A DNA stretch of 64,000 nt from Bacillus sp. ISL-45 (GTDB taxonomy: Bacteria; Bacillota; Bacilli; Bacillales; Cytobacillaceae), in the NCBI RefSeq assembly GCF_018613195.1, contig NZ_JAGGQQ010000008.1, positions 248,001 to 312,000 on the forward strand, written 5' to 3'. Below are positions 56,804 through 64,000 of the stretch, in pieces (the first letter of the stretch is position 1; each line of letters begins with the position of its first letter). Both the position numbers and the translations under genes were made by a program. The notes below the pieces were generated by a model, which saw only the letters and a list, made by a program, of their open reading frames with translations, was not told the DNA's origin and searched no databases.

Positions 56804-57733
56804 TTATTCCATTTCCAGGTGTTCTTTTAACGCTTGCTGTAATTTTTGCTTTTCTTCCTCAGATACGATGTAGTAATAAACACCATCGATTTTCGTGCCG
56901 TTACCAGTTGCTTCCATCTGTTGTATGCTTTTTCCTGCATCCTTATAATTCGATTGAATATCTACCATTTCATCAAACTTCATGTTGGTTTTGATGTTTT
57001 TTCCTAATGCTTCAAAAATTTCATCAAATTTTGTCAGTGTTGAGAAACTTGCGCCTTTACTGATTACACCCTGGATAATTTGGCGCTGGCGAGATTGACG
57101 CCCAAAATCTCCGCGTGGATCCTCATATCGCATCCGGGAGTATTTCAGGGCTTTTTCACCATTTAACGTGATTTCACCTTTTGGAAAGTGTTCCCCTCCA
57201 TAGTTGAAATCAAGATCATTGTTCACAGTTACTCCGCCTACAGCATCGACAATATCCTGAAAGCCTTCCATATTGATTTGCATATAATAATCAATCGGTA
57301 TATCAAGGAAGTTTTCGACTGTATCCATTGACATTTCGACTCCGCCAAAAGCATAAGCATGGTTGATTTTATCGTCAAAACCTTTGCCTATAATCTCGGT
57401 TCTAGTATCACGGGGAATACTAAGCATCTTGGTTGTTTTTGTTTGAGGATTCACAGTTAGGACGATTAGTGTATCGGAACGTCCACGATCACCTTCACGC
57501 TCATCCACACCCATCATTAGCACAGAAAAGGGCTCTTTTTTATCGAGAGTTATCGGTTCCGACCGCTTCTCCGACTTATCCCGCTCAATCGGCTGATGCA
57601 TCGTATTAACCGCGTTAGTCAATGAGTTATAAACATAAAACGCATAACCTCCCACAGCAACAAAGAGGACAAGAATAGTTATTCCTATAACCTTAAGCCA
57701 TGCAGGCTTTTTCTTACTCTTATTCGATCTCAT
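56804..57733 (-). CDS. LytR-CpsA-Psr (LCP) family cell-wall polymer ligase
   Basis: The 309-residue protein has one N-terminal membrane helix and the LCP motifs SVLMMGVDEREGDRGRSDT, IPRDTRTEI and NHAYAFGG. It is a close paralogue of the LCP protein at 26623-27558; both share MSMDTVE-FLDIPIDYYMQ. It should join a lipid-linked glycopolymer to the wall. ATG 57733 follows GGAAGGGAAAAAG. The gene lies next to exopolysaccharide synthase genes on the same strand, separated by a repeat. Confidence 0.9.
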   Translation of the reverse strand: MRSNKSKKKPAWLKVIGITILVLFVAVGGYAFYVYNSLTNAVNTMHQPIERDKSEKRSEPITLDKKEPFSVLMMGVDEREGDRGRSDTLIVLTVNPQTKTTKMLSIPRDTRTEIIGKGFDDKINHAYAFGGVEMSMDTVENFLDIPIDYYMQINMEGFQDIVDAVGGVTVNNDLDFNYGGEHFPKGEITLNGEKALKYSRMRYEDPRGDFGRQSRQRQIIQGVISKGASFSTLTKFDEIFEALGKNIKTNMKFDEMVDIQSNYKDAGKSIQQMEATGNGTKIDGVYYYIVSEEEKQKLQQALKEHLEME

Positions 57734-57817
57734 ATCTTTTTCCCTTCCAGAATTAGAAAATTTCACACTAATCCCTATATTAGCAAATTTTTATCCAAGA
57801 GAGAATCTATTTTTTGA

Positions 57818-57855
57818 GTGACAGGCACCATCCAATTATGGATGGTGCCTGTCAC
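57818..57855. repeat. GTGACAGGCACC inverted-repeat element (copy 1)
   Basis: GTGACAGGCACCATCC (57818-57833) and its exact complement (57840-57855) flank a six-base loop. The right edge supplies the TGA stop of the PgaD-like gene. Confidence 0.9.
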
Positions 57856-58220
57856 TTTCTATCAATATAATTACTTTCTCGAATGTTCATATGTTCATCC
57901 TCGGTCACCTGAAAATACTCAGCCATTTCTTTCCCACACGCCTGTGGTGGGAAGGTCCTCCTTTTGAGCGCCCCGTATTTGCACCTGTTATATGAACTCC
58001 ACCAGCTGAGGAAAGCGGCACTTATGATTACCACAAGGATGGTGATCAGCATGATTGAATTCGCATTGGCTAAATTCAGTTCAAGAAAAGTGAAATCCAG
58101 GGTACCTTCGAAATAAGTAATAATGTTATACAGGAACAATGCGAGAAATGCCCAGCCGAACAAGGTGAAAAGCAGGTCGATGATTTTTCGCGGTCTTGAC
58201 TGCTTGTTGTTAATAATCAT
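57852..58220 (-). CDS. PgaD-like membrane subunit of exopolysaccharide synthase
   Basis: The 122-residue protein has two membrane helices and the PgaD-like start RPRKIIDLLFTLFGWA. In Gram-negatives PgaD supports PgaC in making poly-N-acetylglucosamine; here it follows the PgaC-like gene by nine bases. ATG 58220 follows AAGGAGAACAT. The stop codon TGA (57852-57854) belongs to the repeat element, so the original C-terminus may have been longer or different. Confidence 0.75.
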   Translation of the reverse strand: MIINNKQSRPRKIIDLLFTLFGWAFLALFLYNIITYFEGTLDFTFLELNLANANSIMLITILVVIISAAFLSWWSSYNRCKYGALKRRTFPPQACGKEMAEYFQVTEDEHMNIRESNYIDRK

Positions 58221-58229
58221 ATGTTCTCC

Positions 58230-59468
58230 TTATAGATGGAGTCCACGGTCAGGACTTTCCCATGTGGCGAATTGGTTTTTGTTTTTCTTGAGGATCTTTA
58301 GCCCTCTTGGGAGCGCTCTGATCACAAGCAGGGCATTGATATGCCAGTAAAGGATTGGGTACCAGATTCCCCAGAGCATGTATTTCAGGATTCCTTTTTC
58401 ATACTTCCTCTCTATGTAGAGGGCAACGAGGAATTGCAGCAGACAAATGATAGATAGATAGTTTCCAATCCACAAAGTCGGCAAGATGAATTCCTGATGG
58501 AAAAAGTATTTGTACAGCATAATGAGCAGCGAGACAAACCAGGTGATTGACCAAAGGACGCTGAGAACCTGTTCGAGATAGACAGGGTACAACCTCCGCT
58601 GCCGCCAGTCGAGAAAGATATCCATATGGCGCAGGGTGACTTCGATGCCGCCCTGGGTCCACCTCAGACGCTGCTTCCAGATTCCCCTCAATGTTTCAGG
58701 GACGAGCATCCAGCATAATGCTTTCGGTTCATAGCGGACATCCCAGAATCTCCTTTGCAGCTTCCATGTAATCCCGATATCGTCAGTGATCAGGTCAGTA
58801 TCCCACATCCCCGCGTCCAGGAGGGCTTTTTTACGGAAAACGACAAACACTCCGGAAACCGTCATCACTTTCCCGAGCACTCTTTGCGTCCTTTTTATCA
58901 GACCGATGATGCTGGCGTATTCCACGAGCTGGATTTTCGCAAGCAGGCTTGTCCGGTTGCGGATCCTTGGATTGCCGGTAACCGCTCCTACTCTTTCCCC
59001 ATTATTAGGCGTGATGAAATGAGGGACGATATGGTGGAGTGCATCCTTGTCAAGAATGGCGTCACTGTCAATTGTCGCGATGAGTTCACCCTTCGATGCC
59101 AGCACACCCTGTTTCAGGGCATTCGCTTTGCCTTTGTTATTTGTGACGTTGACGACACGCAACTTAGGGTTTAGGCCCAATAGTGATTTCAGGATCTCAA
59201 GGGTCCGATCCTTGCTGCCATCATTGATGACAATCACTTCATAATCGGGATAGTTGAGATTTGATGCGTACTCCACTGTTTCCTCAATTGTCTGTTCCTC
59301 GTTGTAGGCGGGAATCAGCAGGGAAACGAAGGGGAAATCGTCCGTTCTATGTTCAAGGTAGCGATCCTGCTTTTCTTTTTTTACAAAATAAATTAGACTT
59401 CCCGTAATCCAAACAATTCCCATAACAAGTGGATAATAAAACAAAAACAGAACCAAAAAGTTAGCCAA
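58230..59468 (-). CDS. PgaC/IcaA-like poly-N-acetylglucosamine synthase
   Basis: The 412-residue membrane GT2 enzyme has LIPAYNEEQ, VINDGSKD, the DSD motif in ATIDSDAILD, the TDD motif in DLITDDIG and the QRLRWTQGG motif typical of processive synthases, with hydrophobic helices at both ends. It should polymerise UDP-GlcNAc or a similar sugar into an extracellular polymer. The likely start is TTG 59468 after AGGACGG; an ATG nearby (59475) is in another frame. The PgaD-like gene follows directly. Confidence 0.88.
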   Translation of the reverse strand: MANFLVLFLFYYPLVMGIVWITGSLIYFVKKEKQDRYLEHRTDDFPFVSLLIPAYNEEQTIEETVEYASNLNYPDYEVIVINDGSKDRTLEILKSLLGLNPKLRVVNVTNNKGKANALKQGVLASKGELIATIDSDAILDKDALHHIVPHFITPNNGERVGAVTGNPRIRNRTSLLAKIQLVEYASIIGLIKRTQRVLGKVMTVSGVFVVFRKKALLDAGMWDTDLITDDIGITWKLQRRFWDVRYEPKALCWMLVPETLRGIWKQRLRWTQGGIEVTLRHMDIFLDWRQRRLYPVYLEQVLSVLWSITWFVSLLIMLYKYFFHQEFILPTLWIGNYLSIICLLQFLVALYIERKYEKGILKYMLWGIWYPILYWHINALLVIRALPRGLKILKKNKNQFATWESPDRGLHL

Positions 59469-59646
59469 ATTTGCATCCGTCCTATTAAAAAATTTCAGTT
59501 GTATTAAGATGATATTACTTTGCTGGATTGCAGATTAGCAATCTTTAATATTTGGTAGTATTTGGAGCGGTTTGACCGGAGGATTTGGCTGTAATTTTAA
59601 TGGAAATTTCCGATATAAAATAAAAAGCAATTATCAGGAGGTCTAT

Positions 59647-60480
59647 ATGAGTTACCTGGGAAAATACAAGCAAATGCCAGCTGCATTTGAAAAGTTGCTA
59701 GTGTTGGAAAAAGAACTAGAAAGCCATGGCTATTCTCTCGACCGGGAGTTAAGTTTAGTACTTAGGTCTGACTTCTTTGCTTACAATGTGACGCCGTTTG
59801 ATGTCATAACCTTTGCTGATACTGGATCTGATGGTATCCATTTTGGCTTTTTGACTGACTTTGGGATGGTTACGGATTTAGACAATGCTTTCATTGTTTG
59901 TGTGAGCCCGATGGATTTTGGCTGTCATATAAAAATAGTTGCGCGGAATTTACAGGAATTTTTAAATTTGTTGTACACGATGAAAAGTGCAGTAACGATT
60001 TCGAATTTTGTTCAGTTAAGCAGCGAGGACGAGGAGCAATACAAAAAATTAAAACTTGATTTAGAAAAAGAAGAAAAGGATAACCCTAAATTTTTTGAGA
60101 GAGCAGACTTTGTTGTTGAGAAGTTGCAGTCAGCATTGGAATGCCAGCTCATCGATAATATTTACGAATATATTGAGAACACTGTTGCAGATGACAGGAA
60201 GAAGCAAACAGTATTAACCACACGGGATGGAATAGGGGTTGTCCCTTTAAGCCCTGACAGTGGCGAACATGGGAACTTTCACCCTGAAAAGGGGAATTCA
60301 AAGGATGTCTCAGTATTTTTTGACCAGGCAACAACAGAAAGTAAACTTGCATTTATCAGAGACGCTCAATTTACGAATCAAATCCAGGATGACATAGAAC
60401 TACAAGAATTAGTGATCAGTGAAATGAAAAAGCTAGGATTCCATGATGAAGCACACCGAGCTGCTGAGTGTTTAGAGTGA
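59647..60480 (+). CDS. Hypothetical cytoplasmic protein
   Basis: The 277-residue acidic protein has no signal or membrane segment. The first half (FDVITFADTGSDGIHFGFLTD) is somewhat like SMI1/KNR4-type domains; the second half is helical. I do not recognise the family. ATG 59647 follows CAGGAGGTCTAT. The stop TGA is part of a GTGACAGGCAC repeat, so the C-terminus may have been trimmed by insertion. Confidence 0.65.
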   Translation: MSYLGKYKQMPAAFEKLLVLEKELESHGYSLDRELSLVLRSDFFAYNVTPFDVITFADTGSDGIHFGFLTDFGMVTDLDNAFIVCVSPMDFGCHIKIVARNLQEFLNLLYTMKSAVTISNFVQLSSEDEEQYKKLKLDLEKEEKDNPKFFERADFVVEKLQSALECQLIDNIYEYIENTVADDRKKQTVLTTRDGIGVVPLSPDSGEHGNFHPEKGNSKDVSVFFDQATTESKLAFIRDAQFTNQIQDDIELQELVISEMKKLGFHDEAHRAAECLE

Positions 60481-60522
60481 CAGGCACTTGCCAGATACAG
60501 GGAGGTGACAGGCACCTTCCAG
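60477..60522. repeat. Two direct partial copies of the GTGACAGGCACC repeat
   Basis: GTGACAGGCACTTGCCAG (60477-60494) and GTGACAGGCACCTTCCAG (60505-60522) lie in direct orientation; the right complementary arm is missing. The first copy contains the stop codon of the upstream gene. Confidence 0.8.
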
Positions 60523-60553
60523 TTAAAGGTAAAAAACCTTCCAGGTAAATAGA

Positions 60554-60604
60554 AAAAGCAGACTCACTCAGATCCGTGTATTTGGACCTGGTGAGCCTGC
60601 TTTC
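60554..60604 (-). terminator. Terminator of the SLH protein gene
   Basis: AAAGCAGACTCAC and GTGAGCCTGCTTT form a stem with one mismatch just downstream of the SLH stop. Confidence 0.75.
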
Positions 60605-61648
60605 TTATTCTTCATCGACAGTGTCAATCGTGCGTGTATCAACGGCTGCCCAGATGAATTCACGCATGAAGTTCTGGTATTGTTGATGTTCGTGCAGGAA
60701 TACAAGATTCACTCTTTCTAACAGGACTCTATAGGCATCTTCCTTTGTCCTTGTGAGAACATAGATATCGTAGTCTGTGTCCCAATAGTCCAGGATGAAC
60801 ATGATTAGTTCCTTTTTTTCGGTACTGTTCATCGCTGCCCAGTCGTATCCGTCCATCTCATCGAGAGAATAGTAATGGTAGTTCCACCACAGTTCGTCAA
60901 GGAATATCTCAACTTGATCGTCTTCCACTGTACCATCGGTATAGGTGACCTTCATCTGGTTGTCGCCCAGATAGACCACTTTTTCAATATTTTCATAAAC
61001 TTCTAAAGCAATGCGGTTCAACGCTAATTCGAAGTATTTATGTTCTTCGATTGTAAAGCGATAGGTCAGCTTGGCGAATGCTTCACGTGTGGTCGCATCC
61101 TGTGGGAAATAGAGTTTGCCATTTCCATCCGCAAAACCAATGTCCTTCAGGAAGAACACATGTGGTTTGGCCCAGCTTGAAATCTTGCTGGAGTCGGCAA
61201 ATGGATGATTGTAGTCTAGCATGTAAACAAACTCTTCAAGACCCATGGCGCGGACGAACATTACGGCCATTTCCTGTCTAGTAATAAAGTCATTTCCGCC
61301 AAAAGACGTCTTGGATTTGCCATGGGAGATTCCGGCTTTCACCAACGCCCCGACATATGGCCTTGACCAGTCAGCCAGGTCGGTAAACTGTCTGGCAGCA
61401 TTCGCATCCGGAGACAGTCCCATCGCAAGCGCAAGCATTTTCGCGTATTGAGCCCTTGTTACCTTCTCCTTTGGCCTGAACGTTCCATCCGAGTAGCCAG
61501 TTATGATCCTTTCCTGTGCAAGCCGTTCAATATGCGGCTTCATCGGTGATGAATCAATATCGGTAAACGCATTAGCAGCTGCTGGTGTGCCCCCAAAAAC
61601 CCCCAATAACATAGCAGCAGAAACAAAAGAAATTATCGTATTTTTCAA
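60605..61648 (-). CDS. Secreted protein with three SLH domains
   Basis: The 347-residue protein has a signal peptide (FVSAAMLLGVFGGTPAAANA) and three SLH domains (about residues 27-205, e.g. ITGYSDGTFRPKEKVTRAQ) that bind pyruvylated wall polymer. The C-terminal 140 residues are acidic, aromatic-rich and unlike any family I know. It is attached to the cell surface; function of the C-terminal part is unknown. A second, partial SLH gene lies at the end of the window. Confidence 0.88.
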   Translation of the reverse strand: MKNTIISFVSAAMLLGVFGGTPAAANAFTDIDSSPMKPHIERLAQERIITGYSDGTFRPKEKVTRAQYAKMLALAMGLSPDANAARQFTDLADWSRPYVGALVKAGISHGKSKTSFGGNDFITRQEMAVMFVRAMGLEEFVYMLDYNHPFADSSKISSWAKPHVFFLKDIGFADGNGKLYFPQDATTREAFAKLTYRFTIEEHKYFELALNRIALEVYENIEKVVYLGDNQMKVTYTDGTVEDDQVEIFLDELWWNYHYYSLDEMDGYDWAAMNSTEKKELIMFILDYWDTDYDIYVLTRTKEDAYRVLLERVNLVFLHEHQQYQNFMREFIWAAVDTRTIDTVDEE

Positions 61649-61947
61649 GTTTTCACCTCAGAAGTTTTTCTATGAAAAGTATAAAGGAAATAGGAGGGGA
61701 AATCCCGTGGCTTTGGGACTAATTAGGCAGTTAAGCAATGGAATAAATAGCTGAAATGCATGGCAGATATAAAAAAATAGACTGATAGATAAAAAGAGAC
61801 AGACAACAATTTTTAGCTTATGTTAAAATAAGTAAAAATAACTAATTTATTTTAAGATTGAAAATATTATATTGTAGGCGCTCTTGCGCTGTGTCTGCTC
61901 CTTAAACAAGAGAATAATGTCACTAGATGATGAAGGTAGGGGTTTAT

Positions 61948-62499
61948 ATGCACTCATTAAACATCAGTAAAATAACCATTCCTTATGATCCGAATTTGTT
62001 GCATAAGTGGAAACGACGGGATCCTGGAATTGTTCCTGCTTTTCTGCTTGGCCGTAAAGGGCCAGGGATCAGCAATGGGTACGGTTTTGGCGAATGGCAT
62101 GCCGAGCAGTATTTCCGCAGTCATGGGTATCATGTTTTTACAGATGAGTTCAATTTCCTTTCGCAGAAATCGATGTTTGACCCCTATAACCGAATGATTG
62201 CGACCCTTATAGGTCAAGAAAGAATCTCAGCATTTAAGCAGGAAGCGGCCCGGCTGATCGAAGGAAATGTTCTAATTGAAAACCCGGATCTGTTCGTCTA
62301 CAACTTGGATTCTATCTTTTTTGCTGAAGTAAAAAAGGAAAGAGACCATCTAAGAGAATCCCAACTGCGCTTTATGTATCTTGCTAAAGAGTACCTTGGA
62401 ATTGAGAGTGTCTTAGTTTACCTTTGTGACCGAACCATCGAAGTTGAAGTGGAAGAGATTGAGGAACAGTTTTCAATGAATGAACTTCAAGAGGTATAA
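61948..62499 (+). CDS. VRR-NUC-like PD-(D/E)XK nuclease
   Basis: The 183-residue protein ends with a VRR-NUC-like block: NPDLFVYNLDSIFFAEVKKE, with the D and E-x-K catalytic pattern, then DHLRESQLRFMYLA. The N-terminal half (GFGEWHAEQYFRSHGYHVF) provides the upstream helix and glutamate. VRR-NUC nucleases cut branched DNA or act in restriction and phage settings; this one is solitary, without a helicase or methylase partner. ATG 61948 follows AAGGTAGGGG; earlier ATGs at 61927 and 61930 have no site. Confidence 0.65.
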   Translation: MHSLNISKITIPYDPNLLHKWKRRDPGIVPAFLLGRKGPGISNGYGFGEWHAEQYFRSHGYHVFTDEFNFLSQKSMFDPYNRMIATLIGQERISAFKQEAARLIEGNVLIENPDLFVYNLDSIFFAEVKKERDHLRESQLRFMYLAKEYLGIESVLVYLCDRTIEVEVEEIEEQFSMNELQEV

Positions 62500-62503
62500 A
62501 ATC

Positions 62504-62544
62504 GGTGACAGGCACCATCCAATTTATGGATGGTGCCTGTCACC
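62504..62544. repeat. GTGACAGGCACC inverted-repeat element (copy 3)
   Basis: GGTGACAGGCACCATCC (62504-62520) and its exact complement (62528-62544) flank a seven-base loop. It starts four bases after the nuclease stop and ends 18 bases before the amidase start. Confidence 0.9.
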
Positions 62545-62562
62545 TAAAGGGAGAATGCAGGG

Positions 62563-63258
62563 ATGAATGGGAGAGTTCTGCTGGTGCTTCTGGTTTTTTT
62601 GCTGATAATGGGTGGTTGTTCTGGTCAAGTTCATGAGGAGGTTGTGGCCAAAGCTGAGACGAAGAAGAGCAGGGATGTTTACACAGAAATTCAAATCCCT
62701 GTCATCAAGGATTTTATGCCAAGGCTTAATTATGTGCCGAGGAGTAATATTCAAACCCATGTTGTGCTCCATTTTATCAGCAATGCGGCAATGAATCCTG
62801 AAAATCCATATATATATGAGGATATCCGGGAGATTTTTGTGAATTATGATGTTTCTCCTCACTATATGATTGATCGCGAAGGGAAAATCTATTATTTGTT
62901 GCCGGAAACCAGGGCTGCCCGGCATGCCGGCAAAGGCGAGCTGCCAGGGTATCCTGAATATAAAGATGATTTGAATGACTATTCCATCGGGATTGAGCTT
63001 ATGGCGATTGGGACTGAAGCGGAAATGGGAACAATCCTCTCCGGAGAAGCCTATAAAAAAATCCCTCAAGAGCATATTGGTTACACAGATGCCCAATATC
63101 AATCACTGAACCGGCTGCTTGAAGACATCCTGGGCAGGAATAAAAAGATTGGGCGGAATAGAGAGCATATTATTGGGCATGATGAATATGCTCCTGAACG
63201 GAAGGATGATCCCGGAAGCTTGTTTGACTGGTCGAAGATAAATATTGAAGGAGAATAA
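62563..63258 (+). CDS. N-acetylmuramoyl-L-alanine amidase lipoprotein
   Basis: The 231-residue protein has a lipoprotein signal (VFLLIMGGCSG, lipobox MGGC) and an Amidase_2 domain: zinc ligands in VVLHFISNAA, GHDEYAPERK and the DDPGSLFDW end. It cleaves the bond between muramic acid and L-alanine in peptidoglycan and would be membrane-anchored outside the cell. The start ATG 62563 follows AAGGGAGAATGCAGGG. Confidence 0.9.
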   Translation: MNGRVLLVLLVFLLIMGGCSGQVHEEVVAKAETKKSRDVYTEIQIPVIKDFMPRLNYVPRSNIQTHVVLHFISNAAMNPENPYIYEDIREIFVNYDVSPHYMIDREGKIYYLLPETRAARHAGKGELPGYPEYKDDLNDYSIGIELMAIGTEAEMGTILSGEAYKKIPQEHIGYTDAQYQSLNRLLEDILGRNKKIGRNREHIIGHDEYAPERKDDPGSLFDWSKINIEGE

Positions 63259-63260
63259 AT

Positions 63261-63377
63261 ATGAGGCTCCATCATTTTATTTTTAAAATTGAAACAGTAC
63301 TTACTGCTGGGGTGATAATTTTAGTAGGTGCATTCACTATCTGGCTGATAGCTAAAAGTATGAAGAAAAATGTATAA
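63261..63377 (+). CDS. 38-residue membrane peptide
   Basis: ATG 63261 follows GAAGGAGAATAA, which overlaps the amidase stop. The peptide has a basic start, one membrane helix (about residues 13-31, TVLTAGVIILVGAFTIWLI) and a basic tail (KSMKKNV). It is coupled to the amidase gene and may modulate its product. No homologue recognised. Confidence 0.55.
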   Translation: MRLHHFIFKIETVLTAGVIILVGAFTIWLIAKSMKKNV

Positions 63378-63410
63378 ATTGGAGTGCACAGTTAATGACC
63401 ATTGCAGGAT

Positions 63411-63544
63411 ATGTTAAAAGAAATCATTAAGGATAGTATTGCCCCTCTATTCAAAGCCAAGGGTTTAAAAAGAGAGGGAATAACTTTGCAAAGGATTGTG
63501 ACGGATTTTCTTTGACGGTGAATATCCAGTCCTCAAGGTATTTA
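63411..63544 (+). pseudogene. DUF4304 gene remnant cut off by a repeat
   Basis: The first 23 codons give MLKEIIKDSIAPLFKAKG and then LKREG; after a one-base gap near 63477 the frame continues as NNFAKDCDGFSLTVNIQSSR, which fits the DUF4304 family start (GFKKKGNxF ... VNIQ). It then runs into the GTGACAGGCACC element at 63545, where coding similarity stops. This looks like a gene whose 3' part was replaced or lost at the repeat. Confidence 0.6.
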
Positions 63545-63583
63545 GTGACAGGCACCTCCCAATAAAAGGGAGGTGCCTGTCAC
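63545..63583. repeat. GTGACAGGCACC inverted-repeat element (copy 4)
   Basis: GTGACAGGCACCTCCC (63545-63560) and its exact complement (63568-63583) flank a seven-base loop and are followed by TTTTTCT, so it may also act as a terminator. Confidence 0.9.
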
Positions 63584-63653
63584 TTTTTCTATATTGGCTT
63601 TTAGAATAATCTGGTAAAATGTATATAGGAAAAAAGTAGGAGGTTCTGTGATA

Positions 63654-64000
63654 ATGAGAGGGGAAATGAGATTCATAGTTTCGATGGTTTTGATGGTAGT
63701 GCTAATAAGTTTTGTTACTGCTGGTCCTGGGTTTGCTAAAACTAAATTTGTAGATGTGAATAGTTCCTATTGGGCGTCGGAGGAAATCAGTTTTTTGGTT
63801 GAAAAGGGTGTGATTGGCGGTTATAAGGACCAAACGTTCCGTCCGGGGGAAAACATTACCCGAGGGCAGGCTGTCATCATGATTGCAAGGGCCTTTAAGC
63901 TGGATGGTTCCAAGTATAAGGATCCTGGGTTGAAGGATGTCGGTAAAACAAGTCCATATTATATGCCGGTAAAAGTTCTGATTGGTGAAGGTATTTTGAC
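63654..64000 (+). CDS. SLH-domain protein (partial, runs off the window)
   Basis: The visible 115 residues have a signal peptide (FIVSMVLMVVLISFVTAG) and a first SLH domain (KFVDVNSSYWASEEISFL, then GGYKDQTFRPGENITRGQ), with a second beginning near residue 85. AGGAGG (63638-63643) serves ATG 63654; GTG 63648 is also possible. The protein is anchored to the cell wall; what else it carries lies beyond the window. Confidence 0.8.
   Translation, partial: MRGEMRFIVSMVLMVVLISFVTAGPGFAKTKFVDVNSSYWASEEISFLVEKGVIGGYKDQTFRPGENITRGQAVIMIARAFKLDGSKYKDPGLKDVGKTSPYYMPVKVLIGEGIL

Noticed and set aside
57818-63583. CRISPR array from repeated GTGACAGGCACC units
   Set aside because: Copies are irregularly spaced at gene ends, are inverted repeats, and lack uniform spacers and cas genes.

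Overview
The window looks like a Bacillaceae chromosome: a low-GC Gram-positive with strong AGGAGG-type ribosome binding sites, frequent GTG/TTG starts, LytR-CpsA-Psr and S-layer-homology envelope proteins, a ROK-type XylR, perfect or near-perfect CcpA cre sites, and three families of short palindromic intergenic repeats. I infer the family only; I cannot name a species.

Layout. (1) 9-15442, plus strand: one long, tightly packed catabolic operon. It holds a CoA-ligase-like subunit, a two-subunit CoA-transferase, a TAXI-type TRAP transporter (binding lipoprotein plus fused permease), a full beta-oxidation set (hydroxyacyl-CoA dehydrogenase, enoyl-CoA hydratase, acyl-CoA dehydrogenase, thiolase) and accessory enzymes (2-hydroxyacid dehydrogenase, thioesterase, nitronate monooxygenase/FabK-like protein, SDR, tartrate/isopropylmalate dehydrogenase-like protein), ending in an unknown permease-like membrane protein. 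It probably imports and degrades a carboxylic acid that I cannot identify. (2) 15705-19883, minus strand: a formate module of OFA-family transporter, FdhD and a formate dehydrogenase alpha subunit with an in-frame UGA at the active-site position, followed at the right distance by a SECIS-like hairpin. It is read here as a selenoprotein. (3) 20-32.6 kb: mostly single genes for envelope, secreted and unknown proteins (SRPBCC, YobA-like pair, acetamidase/formamidase, SLH beta-helix protein, LCP, SGNH hydrolase, VanZ-like, M14 carboxypeptidase). Several carry apparent single-base frameshifts.

(4) 32.8-38 kb: a PrpR-type regulator with a degenerate sigma-54 AAA+ domain, followed by a KdgT-type permease, a DUF1537 four-carbon acid-sugar kinase and PdxA2. 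This is probably a D-threonate/D-erythronate pathway, read from a sigma-A promoter with a perfect cre site. (5) 38-56 kb: a xylan/xylose locus. Secreted GH10 xylanase makes xylo-oligosaccharides. A YesMN/XynDC-like two-component system sits next to a lipoprotein/permease ABC importer whose ATPase is not encoded here. An intracellular GH43 enzyme releases xylose, and XylA, XylB and an aldose epimerase channel it onward. Palindromic XylR operators precede GH43, xylR, xylA and xynA, and a degenerate one precedes the Gfo/Idh oxidoreductase gene.

(6) 55.5-64 kb: cell-surface genes (CE4 deacetylase, LCP, PgaC/PgaD-like exopolysaccharide synthase, two SLH proteins, amidase), a lone VRR-NUC-like nuclease and several copies of a GTGACAGGCACC repeat. 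These repeats sit at gene ends, supply stop codons for two genes and end a DUF4304 remnant.
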